A DNA stretch of 64,000 nucleotides, taken from Nonlabens sp. (lineage in GTDB: Bacteria > Bacteroidota > Bacteroidia > Flavobacteriales > Flavobacteriaceae). Positions 15,735-25,491 of the stretch are shown here, piece after piece; the stretch's first letter is position 1, and each line of letters opens with the position of its first letter. The stretch covers positions 186,001-250,000 of the forward strand of contig NZ_JAGYKG010000001.1 of the NCBI RefSeq assembly GCF_018401815.1. Reading direction: 5' to 3'. The position numbers and the translations under genes were made by a program. The notes under the pieces were generated by a model, which was not told the origin of the DNA, made no database searches, and saw only the letters and a program-made list of their open reading frames with translations.

Positions 15735-16283
15735 TTAGAAGTAAAGAGCAAATCCTACGTTAAATTGAAAAACACCTTGATCAGTGAAATCTTCATTTAA
15801 TGAATAATTGTATCTTAAACCTGGCTCTATAGAAATAGTATCACTAACAAACCATGCATAACCAGCTCCTAGACCTAACCAAAGCGGAGTCTCTCCTGCA
15901 AAGTTTTCCACCTCATCGCCAGAAGCTCCTGTGATGTCTAATGTTATTGGAATCATACTTTTAATGTAATACTTAGCCCCTAAACGGTAAGAAAAAGAAC
16001 TTGTAGCATCTCCTTGATCTGGACTAAAACCTCCGTATCCTAATCCTGCTTTGATTGCAAGATCATCCATTATAAAGTAACCACCATCTAATCCAATATT
16101 GTAAGAAGAGCTTCCATCACTTGAAGCAAAATACAAGCCTGTAGTACCCAACATTGCATTTCCAGTATTAGCTTCTATAAGCCATTTACTCTCACTAGTT
16201 GGTCCTCCTGTAGAGTCTTCCTGAGCATTAGACATTCCCATTCCAAAAACTGCAATTGCAGCACATAATAATAATTTTTTCAT
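15735..16283 (-). CDS. Outer-membrane beta-barrel protein
   Basis: 182 residues with a signal peptide cleaved near SNAQ. The mature part shows alternating strands (SYNIGLDGGYFIMDDLAIKAGLGYG, LGLGAGYAWFVSDTISIEPGLRYN) and ends in FNVGFALYF, a terminal strand with a final Phe as needed for Bam insertion. About eight strands are expected, as in small OmpW/OmpX-like porins. Specific function is unknown. It is monocistronic, between a terminator and an AT-rich leader. Confidence 0.8.
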   Translation of the reverse strand: MKKLLLCAAIAVFGMGMSNAQEDSTGGPTSESKWLIEANTGNAMLGTTGLYFASSDGSSSYNIGLDGGYFIMDDLAIKAGLGYGGFSPDQGDATSSFSYRLGAKYYIKSMIPITLDITGASGDEVENFAGETPLWLGLGAGYAWFVSDTISIEPGLRYNYSLNEDFTDQGVFQFNVGFALYF

Positions 16284-16452
16284 AATAAGTTAAATTAGTT
16301 TATAGTAAAATTATAAATATGTAAGAATTAGATTGTTAATTATATATTAATTTTATCTCAAACCAACATACAATCTATTCGTAAACAGTACATTATAGTA
16401 TACTCAACTCTTAATAACAATTCAAGTACCTTATGCCTTACTTAATAAATTT

Positions 16453-16460
16453 TACCTTTG
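16453..16460 (+). promoter_or_regulatory. -7 promoter element at xerD
   Basis: TACCTTTG matches TAnnTTTG and ends only 1 bp before the first ATG (16462). Transcription would begin at or just after the start codon, so either the mRNA is leaderless or a later start is used. Confidence 0.4.
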
Positions 16461-16461
16461 C

Positions 16462-17361
16462 ATGATGAAGTGGAATCAAGCCATTAAAGACTTTGCGATC
16501 TATTCTCAGTTAGAACGAGGATTATCTATCAATACGATAAAAGCGTACAAGAGGGATTTAAAAAAACTCTCCCTATGGCTGGAAGAAAACGACATGGAAG
16601 ACCTTCCTATTTCTATACCTCAAGACAGCCTACGGACTTATATTTACGAATTGGCTAAAAGGGTACAACCTCGTTCTCAAGCAAGAGCGATCAGCAGTTT
16701 AAAAGCGTTCTTTGAATACCTCATTTTAGAGCGTTACAGAGAAGATCAACCTATGGCGCTCATAGAAGCTCCTAAAACAGGACGCAAGCTGCCAGACACC
16801 TTAAGCACTACAGAAATAGACCTGTTAATCAACAGCATCGATCGTTCTACACCAGAAGGAGAACGCAATCGTGCCATGCTGGAAACACTTTACGCTTGTG
16901 GTTTGCGTGTCAGCGAATTGATCAGCATTAAAATAAGCGATCTATTCTTTAACGAAGGCTTTTTAAAAGTGACTGGTAAAGGAGACAAGCAACGTTTTGT
17001 GCCTATAGGAACCTACACTATTAAAATTATTGAACGCTATAAAAACGAAGTTCGCATTCATGTTCCCATAAAACCAGAGCATAGCGACACCCTTTTTCTC
17101 AATAGACGAGGTGCCGGATTAACCAGAGCCATGATATTTCATATCATCAAACAACAAGCCATCCAAGCTGGAATCAAAAAATCTATTAGTCCGCACACGT
17201 TTAGACATAGTTTTGCTACCCATTTATTAGAAAATGGTGCCGATTTAAGGTCCATTCAAATGATGCTGGGCCACGAGAGCATTACTACTACAGAAATTTA
17301 TATGCACGTGGATCGCGCACATCTTTCTAAAGTGATGCAACAACACCACCCTAGAGCTTGA
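16462..17361 (+). CDS. xerD: Site-specific tyrosine recombinase XerD
   Basis: 299 residues, as for XerC/XerD. The N-terminal SAM-like core-binding domain includes RGLSINTIKAYKRDLKKL. The catalytic domain has CGLRVSELISI (Arg), VTGKGDKQRFVPIG (Lys), SPHTFRHSFATHLLENGAD (His-x-x-Arg), MMLGHESITTTEIYMHV (His and nucleophile Tyr). It resolves chromosome dimers at dif with FtsK. It stands alone with no integrase neighbours, which argues for the housekeeping enzyme rather than a phage integrase. Confidence 0.92.
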   Translation: MMKWNQAIKDFAIYSQLERGLSINTIKAYKRDLKKLSLWLEENDMEDLPISIPQDSLRTYIYELAKRVQPRSQARAISSLKAFFEYLILERYREDQPMALIEAPKTGRKLPDTLSTTEIDLLINSIDRSTPEGERNRAMLETLYACGLRVSELISIKISDLFFNEGFLKVTGKGDKQRFVPIGTYTIKIIERYKNEVRIHVPIKPEHSDTLFLNRRGAGLTRAMIFHIIKQQAIQAGIKKSISPHTFRHSFATHLLENGADLRSIQMMLGHESITTTEIYMHVDRAHLSKVMQQHHPRA

Positions 17362-17462
17362 TAATTGTAAATAGCTTTGTTAAACGCTGAGATCCTGACA
17401 AGTACCACTGCCTATTGCTTATACTAAAATTTTGATAAAAGGAGGGCTGTTTTTTGGTTTCC

Positions 17463-17476
17463 GCTTTCGCGAAAGC
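17463..17476. repeat. 14-bp palindrome GCTTTCGCGAAAGC, copy 7
   Basis: Perfect intergenic copy 29 bp upstream of the aldo/keto reductase start; a -7-like TAACTTTA follows it directly. Confidence 0.95.
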
Positions 17477-17505
17477 TAACTTTAACACAAACAATATACG
17501 AGATC

Positions 17506-18474
17506 ATGAAAACTTTAAAGTTTAAAAATGGCGACCAAATGGCCGCAATAGGATTAGGAACTTGGAAATCAAAACCAGGTGAGGTGAAAGCAGCAGTCAT
17601 CACAGCACTAGAGTCAGGATACCGACATATAGACTGTGCAGCCATCTACGGAAACGAAAAGGAAATAGGAGAAGCCTTTAGCGAGGTGTTTTCTAAAGGA
17701 ATCATCAAAAGAGAGGACGTTTGGATCACTTCTAAGCTTTGGAACAACGCGCACTTAAAACAAGACGTAGCTCCTGCTTTAGAACAGACACTGAACGACC
17801 TGCAATTGGATTACCTGGACTTATACCTCATCCACTGGCCGGTAGCTTTTAAACCTGACACGTCCATGCCAGAAAAACCAGCAGATTATCTTTCTCCAGA
17901 AGAGGCGCCTGTTCATGAAACTTGGAATGCGATGACAGCTCTTAAAAAAGAAGGGAAGGCAAAACATATAGGCGTTTCTAATTTTTCGATTAAAAAACTA
18001 GACGACCTTCTTTCAAAAACAGATGAAGTTCCAGAATTGAATCAGGTAGAATTGCACCCGTTGCTGCAACAAAACGAACTTTTAGCATATTGCTCTAAAA
18101 AAGGAATCCACTTAACTGCTTATTCACCTTTGGGAAGTGGCGACCGTAGTGAAGGTATGAAACAAGATAATGAACCTAATATGCTAGAAAATGACACCAT
18201 CAAGTCTATAGCAAACAAGCACAACGCCAGCCCCGGACAAGTATTGATCAACTGGAGTGTCAGCCGTGGCACCGCCGTTATTCCTAAGTCCACCAATGAA
18301 GGCCGTATAAAAGAAAACCTTGCATCAGACACTATAGATTTTGACAAAGAAGATCTTAAACAATTAGCTGCTATGGATCAACATTACCGCTATGTTACAG
18401 GAAGGTTTTTTGAAGTACCTGAAAAAGGCTATGCTACTATTTATGATGAGCAGGCAGTAGGCAGTAGGCAGTAG
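17506..18474 (+). CDS. Aldo/keto reductase
   Basis: 322 residues. The catalytic tetrad is visible: Asp in GYRHIDCAAIYGNE with Tyr in the same motif, Lys in VWITSKLWN and His in LYLIHWPVAF. Later motifs include GVSNFSIKKL and VIPKSTNEGRI for NADPH binding. It reduces aldehydes or ketones; substrate unknown. The last residues (QAVGSRQ) are encoded by the heptamer array GCAGTAG and the stop TAG is part of the third repeat. A GCTTTCGCGAAAGC palindrome ends 29 bp upstream of the ATG. Confidence 0.92.
   Translation: MKTLKFKNGDQMAAIGLGTWKSKPGEVKAAVITALESGYRHIDCAAIYGNEKEIGEAFSEVFSKGIIKREDVWITSKLWNNAHLKQDVAPALEQTLNDLQLDYLDLYLIHWPVAFKPDTSMPEKPADYLSPEEAPVHETWNAMTALKKEGKAKHIGVSNFSIKKLDDLLSKTDEVPELNQVELHPLLQQNELLAYCSKKGIHLTAYSPLGSGDRSEGMKQDNEPNMLENDTIKSIANKHNASPGQVLINWSVSRGTAVIPKSTNEGRIKENLASDTIDFDKEDLKQLAAMDQHYRYVTGRFFEVPEKGYATIYDEQAVGSRQ
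18454..18474 (+). repeat. Three perfect heptamers spanning the aldo/keto reductase stop codon
   Basis: GCAGTAG is repeated three times and the TAG of the last unit is the stop codon. Expansion by one unit would change neither the first TAG in frame nor the terminator that follows. The array has added or replaced the natural C-terminal residues. Confidence 0.8.
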
Positions 18475-18483
18475 GCAAAATTA

Positions 18484-18520
18484 AAAATCCCTAAATCAAG
18501 CGAATTGATTTAGGGATTTT
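18484..18520. terminator. Terminator after the aldo/keto reductase gene
   Basis: A perfect 16-bp stem (AAAATCCCTAAATCAA and its complement) closes a GCGAA loop and ends in T6. Confidence 0.88.
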
Positions 18521-18706
18521 TTGCTATCATTTTACTAGTTGTTTGAGGTTAATGGGTGTGACGTGTAACTTTTACCCTGAACACTTCAACACATTTAGCT
18601 GAGCACATTCTAAAGTCATCTCTTGGTATCGCATAAATGCTTGAGTTGTTTAATAAAAGAAATTGGGTAATCAAAACAAACTCAAAATGAAACAATACAA
18701 ATCAAA

Positions 18707-18738
18707 AAATCTCAATGAAGCTAGCTTCATTGAGATTT
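18707..18738 (-). terminator. Terminator of rny
   Basis: A perfect 15-bp stem (AAATCTCAATGAAGC and its complement) has a 2-base centre. On the minus strand it ends in a T-run, 61 bp beyond the rny stop codon. Confidence 0.85.
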
Positions 18739-18798
18739 AAATAATAAATTTATTCTTTAATAATCTGTATAGCTTATTTAGGACTAGACATTCTAAAG

Positions 18799-20370
18799 TT
18801 ACTTAGCGATATTTACCGCTCTAGTTTCTCTAATTACGGTCACTTTCACTTGACCTGGATAGGTCATGTCTGTTTGAATTTTTTGTGAAATTTCAAATGA
18901 TAATTGTGCTGCACGATCATCATTAATCTTTTCACTTTCTACCATGACACGCAGTTCACGACCGGCTTGAATCGCATAAGCTTTTTCAACTCCTTTAAAT
19001 CCAAAGGCGATGTCTTCTAGATCTTTTAATCTTTGGATGTAAGAATCCAGTACTTGTCTTCTTGCTCCTGGACGCGCACCACTAATGGCATCACATACCT
19101 GAACTATAGGAGAAAGTAAAGAAGTCATCTCGATCTCATCGTGGTGAGCTCCTATAGCATTACAAACTTCTGGCTTTTCACCATGTTTCTCTGCTAGTTT
19201 CATACCTAGAATAGCATGAGGAGTTTCATCTTCTGTTTCTGGTACTTTTCCTATATCGTGTAACAATCCAGCTCTTTTAGCAAGTTTTGCGTTTAAGCCT
19301 AGCTCTGCAGCCATAGTGCCACATAATTTTGCTACTTCTCTACTGTGCTGTAATAAGTTTTGACCGTAAGAAGAACGGTACTTCATACGCCCTACCATTT
19401 TGATCAATTCTGGATGTAATCCGTGAATTCCCAAGTCGATTACCGTGCGTTTTCCTACATCAGCAATTTCTTCATCAATTTGTTTTCTGGTTTTTTCCAC
19501 CACTTCTTCAATACGTGCCGGGTGTATACGGCCGTCAGTCACCAGTTTATGAAGTGATAAACGAGCTACCTCCCTGCGTACTGAATCAAAACAAGAGAGA
19601 ATAATGGCGTCTGGAGTGTCGTCTACAATGATCTCCACACCAGTTGCTGCTTCTATTGCTCGTATGTTGCGTCCTTCACGACCTATGATGCGTCCTTTTA
19701 CATCATCACTTTCTAAGTTAAAAACAGACACACAGTTTTCTACTGCTTCCTCTGTTCCTATACGTTGAATGGTGTTAATAATAATTTTACGCGCTTCCTG
19801 TTGGGCGGTTAATTTTGCCTCTTCAATGGTTGTTTGAACGATGCCCATCGCTTCAGACTTTGCCTTATCTTTTAGAGACTCTACCAATTGCATTTTTGCA
19901 TCTTCTCCAGACATTCCACTAATGACTTCCAGTTGTTTGATTTGAGATTCATGGAGCTTGTCAACTTCTTCCATTCGTTTATAGACCGAATCCCGTTTTC
20001 CTTCTACATCTTGAAGTTTGCTCTCCAGCGACTGGTTTAATTTTTTACTTTTAGCGAGCTCATTAGAAACGGTTGCCTCTTTATCCTTTGTGCGTTTCTC
20101 TGCATCTCTCATTTTTTGTTCTCTAGACATGATTTCTTTTTCATGTTTAGACTTTAATTCCATGAACTTCTCTTTACCTCTAAAAAGTTTTTCACTTGAA
20201 ATTTTTTCTCCTTTGGTCTCTGCCTCTTTAATAATTGACTCTGCGTCTTTTTTTGCTGTAGCGATAAGGCTCGATGCCTTACCTTTTTCAACTATTGATT
20301 TTGCTATAAAGAAGCCTATTGCTAGACCTACTACCAGTGCCCCTAAGGCATATATTATTGTTTCTGTCAT
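18799..20370 (-). CDS. rny: Ribonuclease Y
   Basis: About 523 residues: one N-terminal membrane helix ([19 protein letters not shown]), a long coiled coil to about residue 200, a KH domain ([21 protein letters not shown]) and an HD domain ([21 protein letters not shown]). It is the membrane-anchored endonuclease that starts mRNA decay. I choose the ATG at 20370 ([10 protein letters not shown]) because the longer ORF start at 20397 lies inside the terminal stem of the candidate 6S RNA. The gene is in the order zapA - 6S RNA - rny. Confidence 0.95.
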   Translation of the reverse strand: MTETIIYALGALVVGLAIGFFIAKSIVEKGKASSLIATAKKDAESIIKEAETKGEKISSEKLFRGKEKFMELKSKHEKEIMSREQKMRDAEKRTKDKEATVSNELAKSKKLNQSLESKLQDVEGKRDSVYKRMEEVDKLHESQIKQLEVISGMSGEDAKMQLVESLKDKAKSEAMGIVQTTIEEAKLTAQQEARKIIINTIQRIGTEEAVENCVSVFNLESDDVKGRIIGREGRNIRAIEAATGVEIIVDDTPDAIILSCFDSVRREVARLSLHKLVTDGRIHPARIEEVVEKTRKQIDEEIADVGKRTVIDLGIHGLHPELIKMVGRMKYRSSYGQNLLQHSREVAKLCGTMAAELGLNAKLAKRAGLLHDIGKVPETEDETPHAILGMKLAEKHGEKPEVCNAIGAHHDEIEMTSLLSPIVQVCDAISGARPGARRQVLDSYIQRLKDLEDIAFGFKGVEKAYAIQAGRELRVMVESEKINDDRAAQLSFEISQKIQTDMTYPGQVKVTVIRETRAVNIAK

Positions 20371-20385
20371 TGGTTTTTGTATATA

Positions 20386-20554
20386 AAAAACCTGCACAAG
20401 TTTTGGTTTTGTATGAACTCCTTAATATAAATTATAAGGTTAACTGGATGATCAAGGATCCGGCGCATACGTCCGGCTTGCTTTTACAACCACGACTCAC
20501 CCTTTTTAGAGAAATACGTGTTGAGTTCACCAAAAAATGTAAACAAGTGCAGGT
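20386..20554 (-). ncRNA. ssrS: Candidate 6S RNA
   Basis: The zapA-rny gap holds an RNA-like segment of about 169 nt. Its 5' end (complement of 20547-20554, ACCTGCAC) pairs perfectly with its 3' end (complement of 20390-20397, GTGCAGGT); after a 2-base mismatch a second short helix follows. A G+C-rich apical hairpin is built on two CCGG arms, and a T-run follows the 3' stem. A closed terminal stem with large central bulge next to zapA is the usual form and place of 6S RNA, which binds RNA polymerase. The family is inferred from structure and position, not from a covariance search. Confidence 0.65.
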
Positions 20555-20581
20555 AGTAACTGTTTTATTATTAAAGAACGA

Positions 20582-20872
20582 CTATGACAACTGCTTTTCG
20601 AGCATCAAGTTAAGAACATTTAATTGTTCTTTGGCTTGTTTTACATCGGCACTGTCATCTATGGTAATTTGCTCAGATTTTGCTGCAAACTGTAACGCAC
20701 ACATAGCGAGAAGATCTTGTTTATCTCTCACGGCATAGCTTTGTTCCAATTGCTTGATCATGGCTTCTATACTTTTTGCAGCTTTACGCAAACCCTCTTC
20801 TCGAGAAGGATCTATAGTTAACGGATAAACCCTATCAGCTATTGAAATTTTTATTTTTAATTGATCTGCCAC
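20582..20872 (-). CDS. zapA: Cell division protein ZapA
   Basis: About 96 residues. KIKISIADRVYPLTIDPSRE followed by the heptad-rich helix (KSIEAMIKQLEQSYAVRDKQDLLAMCALQFAAK) identifies ZapA, which stabilises FtsZ bundles at mid-cell. The usual start in the family (xADQLKIKI) corresponds to a GTG at 20872. This lies 2 bp after the stop of the upstream coiled-coil gene, so I prefer it to the ATG at 20896, which overlaps that gene. Confidence 0.9.
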   Translation of the reverse strand: MADQLKIKISIADRVYPLTIDPSREEGLRKAAKSIEAMIKQLEQSYAVRDKQDLLAMCALQFAAKSEQITIDDSADVKQAKEQLNVLNLMLEKQLS

Positions 20873-20874
20873 TA

Positions 20875-21162
20875 TTACGTCAATTGTGCAATACATTGAT
20901 CGATCTCTCTAATCAAAGCATTTATTTTGAGCTTTGTTTTTGTTTTATATTCGTCACTACCCAGCATTGCATTAGCCGTTTTAAGCACTACGATTTTATC
21001 TTCACTTTCCTTAAACGATTGGACCAACGCATTATTCTCCTTTTCTAGTTCATAAATACGCTGTTCTTGATCACTCATTTGAGCCTTTAATCTAGTATTC
21101 TCTGATAGTAAATACTTGATCTTTAGCTCTATTTCAGTAATTTGAGAAGATAATGAAGCCAT
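20875..21162 (-). CDS. Small coiled-coil protein upstream of zapA (ZapB-like)
   Basis: 95 residues, almost entirely coiled coil with heptads (LKIKYLLSENTRLKAQM, RIYELEKENNALVQSF), no membrane segment and no Cys-rich part except one Cys near the end. Its size, architecture and tight coupling to zapA suggest a ZapB-type partner in division-ring assembly. Identity with E. coli ZapB cannot be claimed from sequence alone. It is divergent from the M23 peptidase gene. Confidence 0.75.
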   Translation of the reverse strand: MASLSSQITEIELKIKYLLSENTRLKAQMSDQEQRIYELEKENNALVQSFKESEDKIVVLKTANAMLGSDEYKTKTKLKINALIREIDQCIAQLT

Positions 21163-21280
21163 ACTAACTAATTAATACTGTAACTACAAATCTAGGATTA
21201 CCTTCGGACAAATCAAATAATAATGTAACAAAGTTTGAAAAGCTTTATGTTAATCGATTATCTCATTATATCTTTAACTC

Positions 21281-23002
21281 ATGATTAGACCATTTTTTTG
21301 CTTTCTGGCTTTTTTCTTATGCCTATTTCGCTTTGGCGAAAGCCAAACATTAAACGAGCTCCCTCAGGATTATTTTGTAACCCCTCTCGATCTGGACCTG
21401 ATCCTTAGTGGTACTTTTGGCGAATTGAGATCCAATCATTTTCACAGTGGCCTCGACATTAAAACAAATCAGCGCACCGGTGCAAAAGTGCTTGCCACTG
21501 CGTCTGGATATGTGAGCCGCGTCAAAATTGAACGTTATGGATATGGAAAAGCGCTTTACATCACACATCCTAATGGATATACCAGTGTGTATGCTCATCT
21601 GGAAAAATTTTCACCTCGAATAGAACACTATGTGAAGAAAAAGCAATATTTAAACGAGTCTTATAGCATTCAATTATTTCCTAAAGATTTAGAATTAAGG
21701 GTTGACCAGGGTGAACTGATAGCTTACAGCGGCAATTCTGGTGGTAGTGGTGGACCCCACCTGCATTTTGAAATTAGAGATGCTGCATCAAGACCTATCA
21801 ACCCAATGTTGATGGGAATTGATATTCCAGACACTAAAAGACCTCTTGTAAAAGAAGTTAAAGCGTATCCATTAAAAGAAACCTCGACTATAAATGGAAA
21901 ACATGAAGCACAACTTTTAAGATTGATTCCGTTAAAAGGAGGTAAATTCAAAGTAGCCCCTTTTAGTGCTTATGGAGAAATAGGAATAGGGGTCAACACC
22001 AGCGATCAACAAAATGGAGCAACTAATCAAAACGGAACTTATCATATAGTAACCCATTGGAACGGTACACAAAATTTTGAAATGACCTTTGATCAATATG
22101 CCTTTGACGAGTCCAGATACATCAATCAAATGATCGATTACGAACATTTTAAAACTACTAAAAGTCGCATCGCTAGATTGTACATTCCTGAGGGAAGCCC
22201 GCTTAGTCTGTATCAAGACCACGTTAATAAAGGCGTCTTACAACTCTTTGACCCTGGCACTACTCATGCCTACCGTATCGCTATAGAAGACTATAAAAAA
22301 AATGCTGTAGAAATCAATATGAGTATCAAAAATGATTCGGGACCAAGCGCGCTGCTATCTCCTACAAATGGCCAACTCACCTATGTAAACCACAACATTA
22401 CTTACAATGAGCAAAAGGGTCCTTTTTCATTGACAATTCCCAAAGGAGCGCTTTATGAGAGTGTGCTCTTGGACATTTCACAAAATGCAGATACCCTGAA
22501 GGTTCACAGCGACATTGTTCCACTTCACAGAAATATGGTCATCAATTATGATATCAGTCCTAAAGAAAATGACAACATCAAACAATACTACATAGGAAGA
22601 GTAACTGAATGGGGTGCTGTTTATCATGTCAATACCAAAAGAAGAGGAAATACCCTAAGCGCGGCTACCAGAACTCTTGGGACCTATGCTATAAGTAAAG
22701 ATGACGTGCCACCTACCATCACACCCGTCAACTTTAAACACAAGCAATGGATTACTAATAATACAACATTAACCATAAAAATAGACGATGCAGAGACTGG
22801 AGTAGATGCATATCGAGCTACGGTTAATGGCAAGTTCATTTTAATGGAATACGATTATAAAACTGGAGAACTCACACACGATTTTGAAGATGGGGTCGTT
22901 ACTGATACTGAAAATGAACTCAAGGTGATCCTTACTGATAATGTAGGAAATAGCACTACATTTGAAGCTACATTTTATCGTAAAAGCAAACCGACAATTT
23001 GA
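21281..23002 (+). CDS. M23 family metallopeptidase (LytM type)
   Basis: 573 residues with a signal peptide ending near GESQ. The M23 domain occupies residues about 40-170: SNHFHSGLDIKTNQ (first zinc ligands), ATASGYVSRVKIERYGYGKA and GGPHLHFEIRD (last His pair). The C-terminal 400 residues look beta-rich and may be Ig-like modules. It probably cleaves peptidoglycan cross-links in the periplasm or acts as an activator. The stop overlaps the start of the TonB-dependent receptor by 4 bp, implying co-transcription. The segment encoding FGES carries a mutated form of the 14-bp palindrome. Confidence 0.9.
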   Translation: MIRPFFCFLAFFLCLFRFGESQTLNELPQDYFVTPLDLDLILSGTFGELRSNHFHSGLDIKTNQRTGAKVLATASGYVSRVKIERYGYGKALYITHPNGYTSVYAHLEKFSPRIEHYVKKKQYLNESYSIQLFPKDLELRVDQGELIAYSGNSGGSGGPHLHFEIRDAASRPINPMLMGIDIPDTKRPLVKEVKAYPLKETSTINGKHEAQLLRLIPLKGGKFKVAPFSAYGEIGIGVNTSDQQNGATNQNGTYHIVTHWNGTQNFEMTFDQYAFDESRYINQMIDYEHFKTTKSRIARLYIPEGSPLSLYQDHVNKGVLQLFDPGTTHAYRIAIEDYKKNAVEINMSIKNDSGPSALLSPTNGQLTYVNHNITYNEQKGPFSLTIPKGALYESVLLDISQNADTLKVHSDIVPLHRNMVINYDISPKENDNIKQYYIGRVTEWGAVYHVNTKRRGNTLSAATRTLGTYAISKDDVPPTITPVNFKHKQWITNNTTLTIKIDDAETGVDAYRATVNGKFILMEYDYKTGELTHDFEDGVVTDTENELKVILTDNVGNSTTFEATFYRKSKPTI

Positions 23003-25491
23003 AGAATTTCTTACTATTTATCGCAGTACTCGCGACCTGTTTTCTTGATGCCCAAGAGGCCATCATACAAGGAATTATCTTAGATGAAAACAACAAGCCT
23101 ATCGCAGATGTTAACGTCAATGTATTAGGAACCAGGATAGGAACCGCAAGCGACAATACCGGTTTTTACAGACTTATTGTTCCAGCAAATCAGAAAATCA
23201 CCATAGTTTTTACATCGATTTCTTTTAAGTCGGCTACTCAAAATTTTGACTTGGATGACAGGGCCCCGTTTGAATTTAATCCGGTACTAAAAACAGCCAT
23301 TGAACAAATGGGTACCGTGACTATTAACAATACCAGGACGAAAGAATTTGCTGGAATCACCAATGTAGACCCCAAGGTAATAAGAGCCATTCCAGGCGTA
23401 CAACCTGGTGTAGAAAATCTTTTAAAATCACTTCCGGGAGTGTCCTCTAACAATGAATTGAGCACACAATATGCTGTACGAGGTGGAAATTTTGACGAAA
23501 ACCTCGTATATATCAATGAAATCGAAGTCTACCGACCCTTTTTAATACGCAGTGGCCAACAAGAAGGTTTGAGTATCGTGAATGCCGATTTAGTGCGCAA
23601 TGTTGATTTCAGTGCGGGTGGTTTTCAATCCAAATACGGTGACAAATTAAGCTCTGTTCTTGACATTGAATACCGTCGCCCTACAACATTTAGTGCAGGA
23701 ATAGACGCTAGCTTTTTAGGGGTAAATACTTATGTGGAAGGTAACGCTTTCGCGAAAGCGGCCACCGCAATAATGGGATTGCGGTATAGAAACAACAGTC
23801 TATTTGTGAATTCTAGAGAAACTGACGCCATCACTAGACCTGTTTTTATAGACGCACAAACCTATTTAACCTATCAAGTAAGTCCAAAATTTGAGCTAAG
23901 CTTTTTAGGAACTATTGCGATCAATAGTTATGAATTTGAGCCACTGACTTCGCAAACTAATTTTGGAACTGTAGATGATGCACAAGCCTTGATCATCAAT
24001 TACGACGGAAGAGAAAACGATCAATACGAGACCTATTTTGGCGCGATAAAAGCCAGTTATGATGTCCATAAACTATTGAATTTACGTTTTATAACCAGCG
24101 TTTATCATACCCAAGAGCAGGAGCATTTTGATATTTTAGGACGCTATCGCATCGGGCGGCCCAATACAGATATAGGTGGTGATGACCTGGGAGAAGTTGA
24201 TTTTACAAGAGCAATAGGTAGTGAGCTGGATCACGGACGCAACGATCTAGATGCGCTTATCGTTAACCTAGAGCACAAAGGAACATTAGAGCTTGACAGT
24301 GAAAAAAAAGAAAATGACCAGCTGGATTGGGGCATCAAGCTCAATACAGAAGACATAAGAGATCGCCTAAGAGAATACACTGTAATCGACAGTGCTGGTT
24401 TTAATATCCGGCCACCCTCTGTTCCCGCAAATGACCAGCCTTATTTCTCTTATGTGGCACCACTTGATGCCTTTGAAGCCGTAAGCGCAGATAATAATGT
24501 TCAGATCACCCGACTGCAAGCCTTTGCTCAATACAGCAGTCGTGGCTATTTAGGAGATCACGAAGTTTACTGGAATGCTGGCCTGCGATCGCACACTTGG
24601 AACGTCAGTGGAAGCGGTATTAACAGCACCACCCAAACTGTTTTTTCTCCTCGTGGGCAAATAGCTATAAAGCCTCACTGGACCAACACCAATATGCTGT
24701 TTAGATTCTCTTCTGGTCTGTATTACCAACCCCCATTTTACCGAGAATTACGAGATCAACAAGGGGTGGTTAATCCAGACGTAAAAGCTCAAAAATCAGT
24801 GCACGTTGTTTTAGGAAATGATTGGAGTTTTGACTGGACTACAGAAGATGGAGAAAAAAGACCTTTTAAATTGACTAGTGAGGCCTATTACAAGAGCTTA
24901 ACTGACGTGAACACCTATACCTTAGAAAATGTAAGGATACGCTACCGAGCAAATAACGAAGCAACTGCTTATGCTTACGGTCTGGATGTAAGACTGGCCG
25001 GTGAGTTTATCAAAGGAACCGAAAGTTGGATTTCTTTAGGCTATTTAAAAACAGAGGAAAATCTAAACGGACGTGGTTTTATAGCCAGACCTACAGATCA
25101 ACGACTTAAAGTAGCTTTTCTCTTCCAAGACTACGTTCCTAACATCCCTAATCTAAAAGCGTATATCAACATGGTTTATAGCTCTGGGTTACCTGGCGGA
25201 TCCCCTAGCTATGCAAATCCTTATGATTTCCAGTTCCGTTTAAAAGACTATTTTAGAGCAGATCTAGGGGTGCAATTTGTATTGGTAGACGACAAGAAGA
25301 AAGCGAGACAAGGCAGTTGGTTAGAGAATTTTGATGAACTCTCTATAGGTGCTCAAATCTTTAATATTTTTGATTATGAAAACAATATTTCTAATCTTTG
25401 GGTAAGAGATGTTGCTACTAGTGCGCAATACGCCGTTCCAGTAAGGTTAACTCCTAGAGTTTTTAATTTAAGACTGATTGCTAAGTTGTAG
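22999..25491 (+). CDS. TonB-dependent receptor with carboxypeptidase-like regulatory domain
   Basis: 830 residues. A signal peptide is followed by a CarboxypepD_reg-like domain (IIQGIILDENNKPIADVNVNVLGT), a plug domain (ENLLKSLPGVSSNNELSTQYAVRGG) and a beta-barrel ending in RVFNLRLIAKL. It lacks a SusD partner next door, so it is not a standard glycan-utilisation locus. The substrate is unknown. The start is TTG, overlapping the TGA stop of the M23 gene. A palindrome copy inside encodes AFAKA. The TAG stop is followed by a heptamer array. Confidence 0.9.
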   Translation: MKNFLLFIAVLATCFLDAQEAIIQGIILDENNKPIADVNVNVLGTRIGTASDNTGFYRLIVPANQKITIVFTSISFKSATQNFDLDDRAPFEFNPVLKTAIEQMGTVTINNTRTKEFAGITNVDPKVIRAIPGVQPGVENLLKSLPGVSSNNELSTQYAVRGGNFDENLVYINEIEVYRPFLIRSGQQEGLSIVNADLVRNVDFSAGGFQSKYGDKLSSVLDIEYRRPTTFSAGIDASFLGVNTYVEGNAFAKAATAIMGLRYRNNSLFVNSRETDAITRPVFIDAQTYLTYQVSPKFELSFLGTIAINSYEFEPLTSQTNFGTVDDAQALIINYDGRENDQYETYFGAIKASYDVHKLLNLRFITSVYHTQEQEHFDILGRYRIGRPNTDIGGDDLGEVDFTRAIGSELDHGRNDLDALIVNLEHKGTLELDSEKKENDQLDWGIKLNTEDIRDRLREYTVIDSAGFNIRPPSVPANDQPYFSYVAPLDAFEAVSADNNVQITRLQAFAQYSSRGYLGDHEVYWNAGLRSHTWNVSGSGINSTTQTVFSPRGQIAIKPHWTNTNMLFRFSSGLYYQPPFYRELRDQQGVVNPDVKAQKSVHVVLGNDWSFDWTTEDGEKRPFKLTSEAYYKSLTDVNTYTLENVRIRYRANNEATAYAYGLDVRLAGEFIKGTESWISLGYLKTEENLNGRGFIARPTDQRLKVAFLFQDYVPNIPNLKAYINMVYSSGLPGGSPSYANPYDFQFRLKDYFRADLGVQFVLVDDKKKARQGSWLENFDELSIGAQIFNIFDYENNISNLWVRDVATSAQYAVPVRLTPRVFNLRLIAKL
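23746..23759. repeat. 14-bp palindrome GCTTTCGCGAAAGC, copy 8
   Basis: Perfect copy within the TonB-dependent receptor gene, encoding AFAKA. Confidence 0.95.

Larger units (their letters stand above)
18475..18798. other. Intergenic stretch between the convergent reductase and rny genes
   Basis: The 324 bp hold two strong terminators (18484-18520 and 18707-18738). Between them no ORF, tRNA or repeat was recognised. Confidence 0.6.

Noticed and set aside
16462..17361. Phage or integron integrase
   Set aside because: Length, motifs and lack of mobile-element neighbours fit housekeeping XerD.
20371..20397. Upstream start of rny (nine extra residues)
   Set aside because: It lies in the 3' stem of the candidate 6S RNA, and the family starts at MTETIIY-like sequence.
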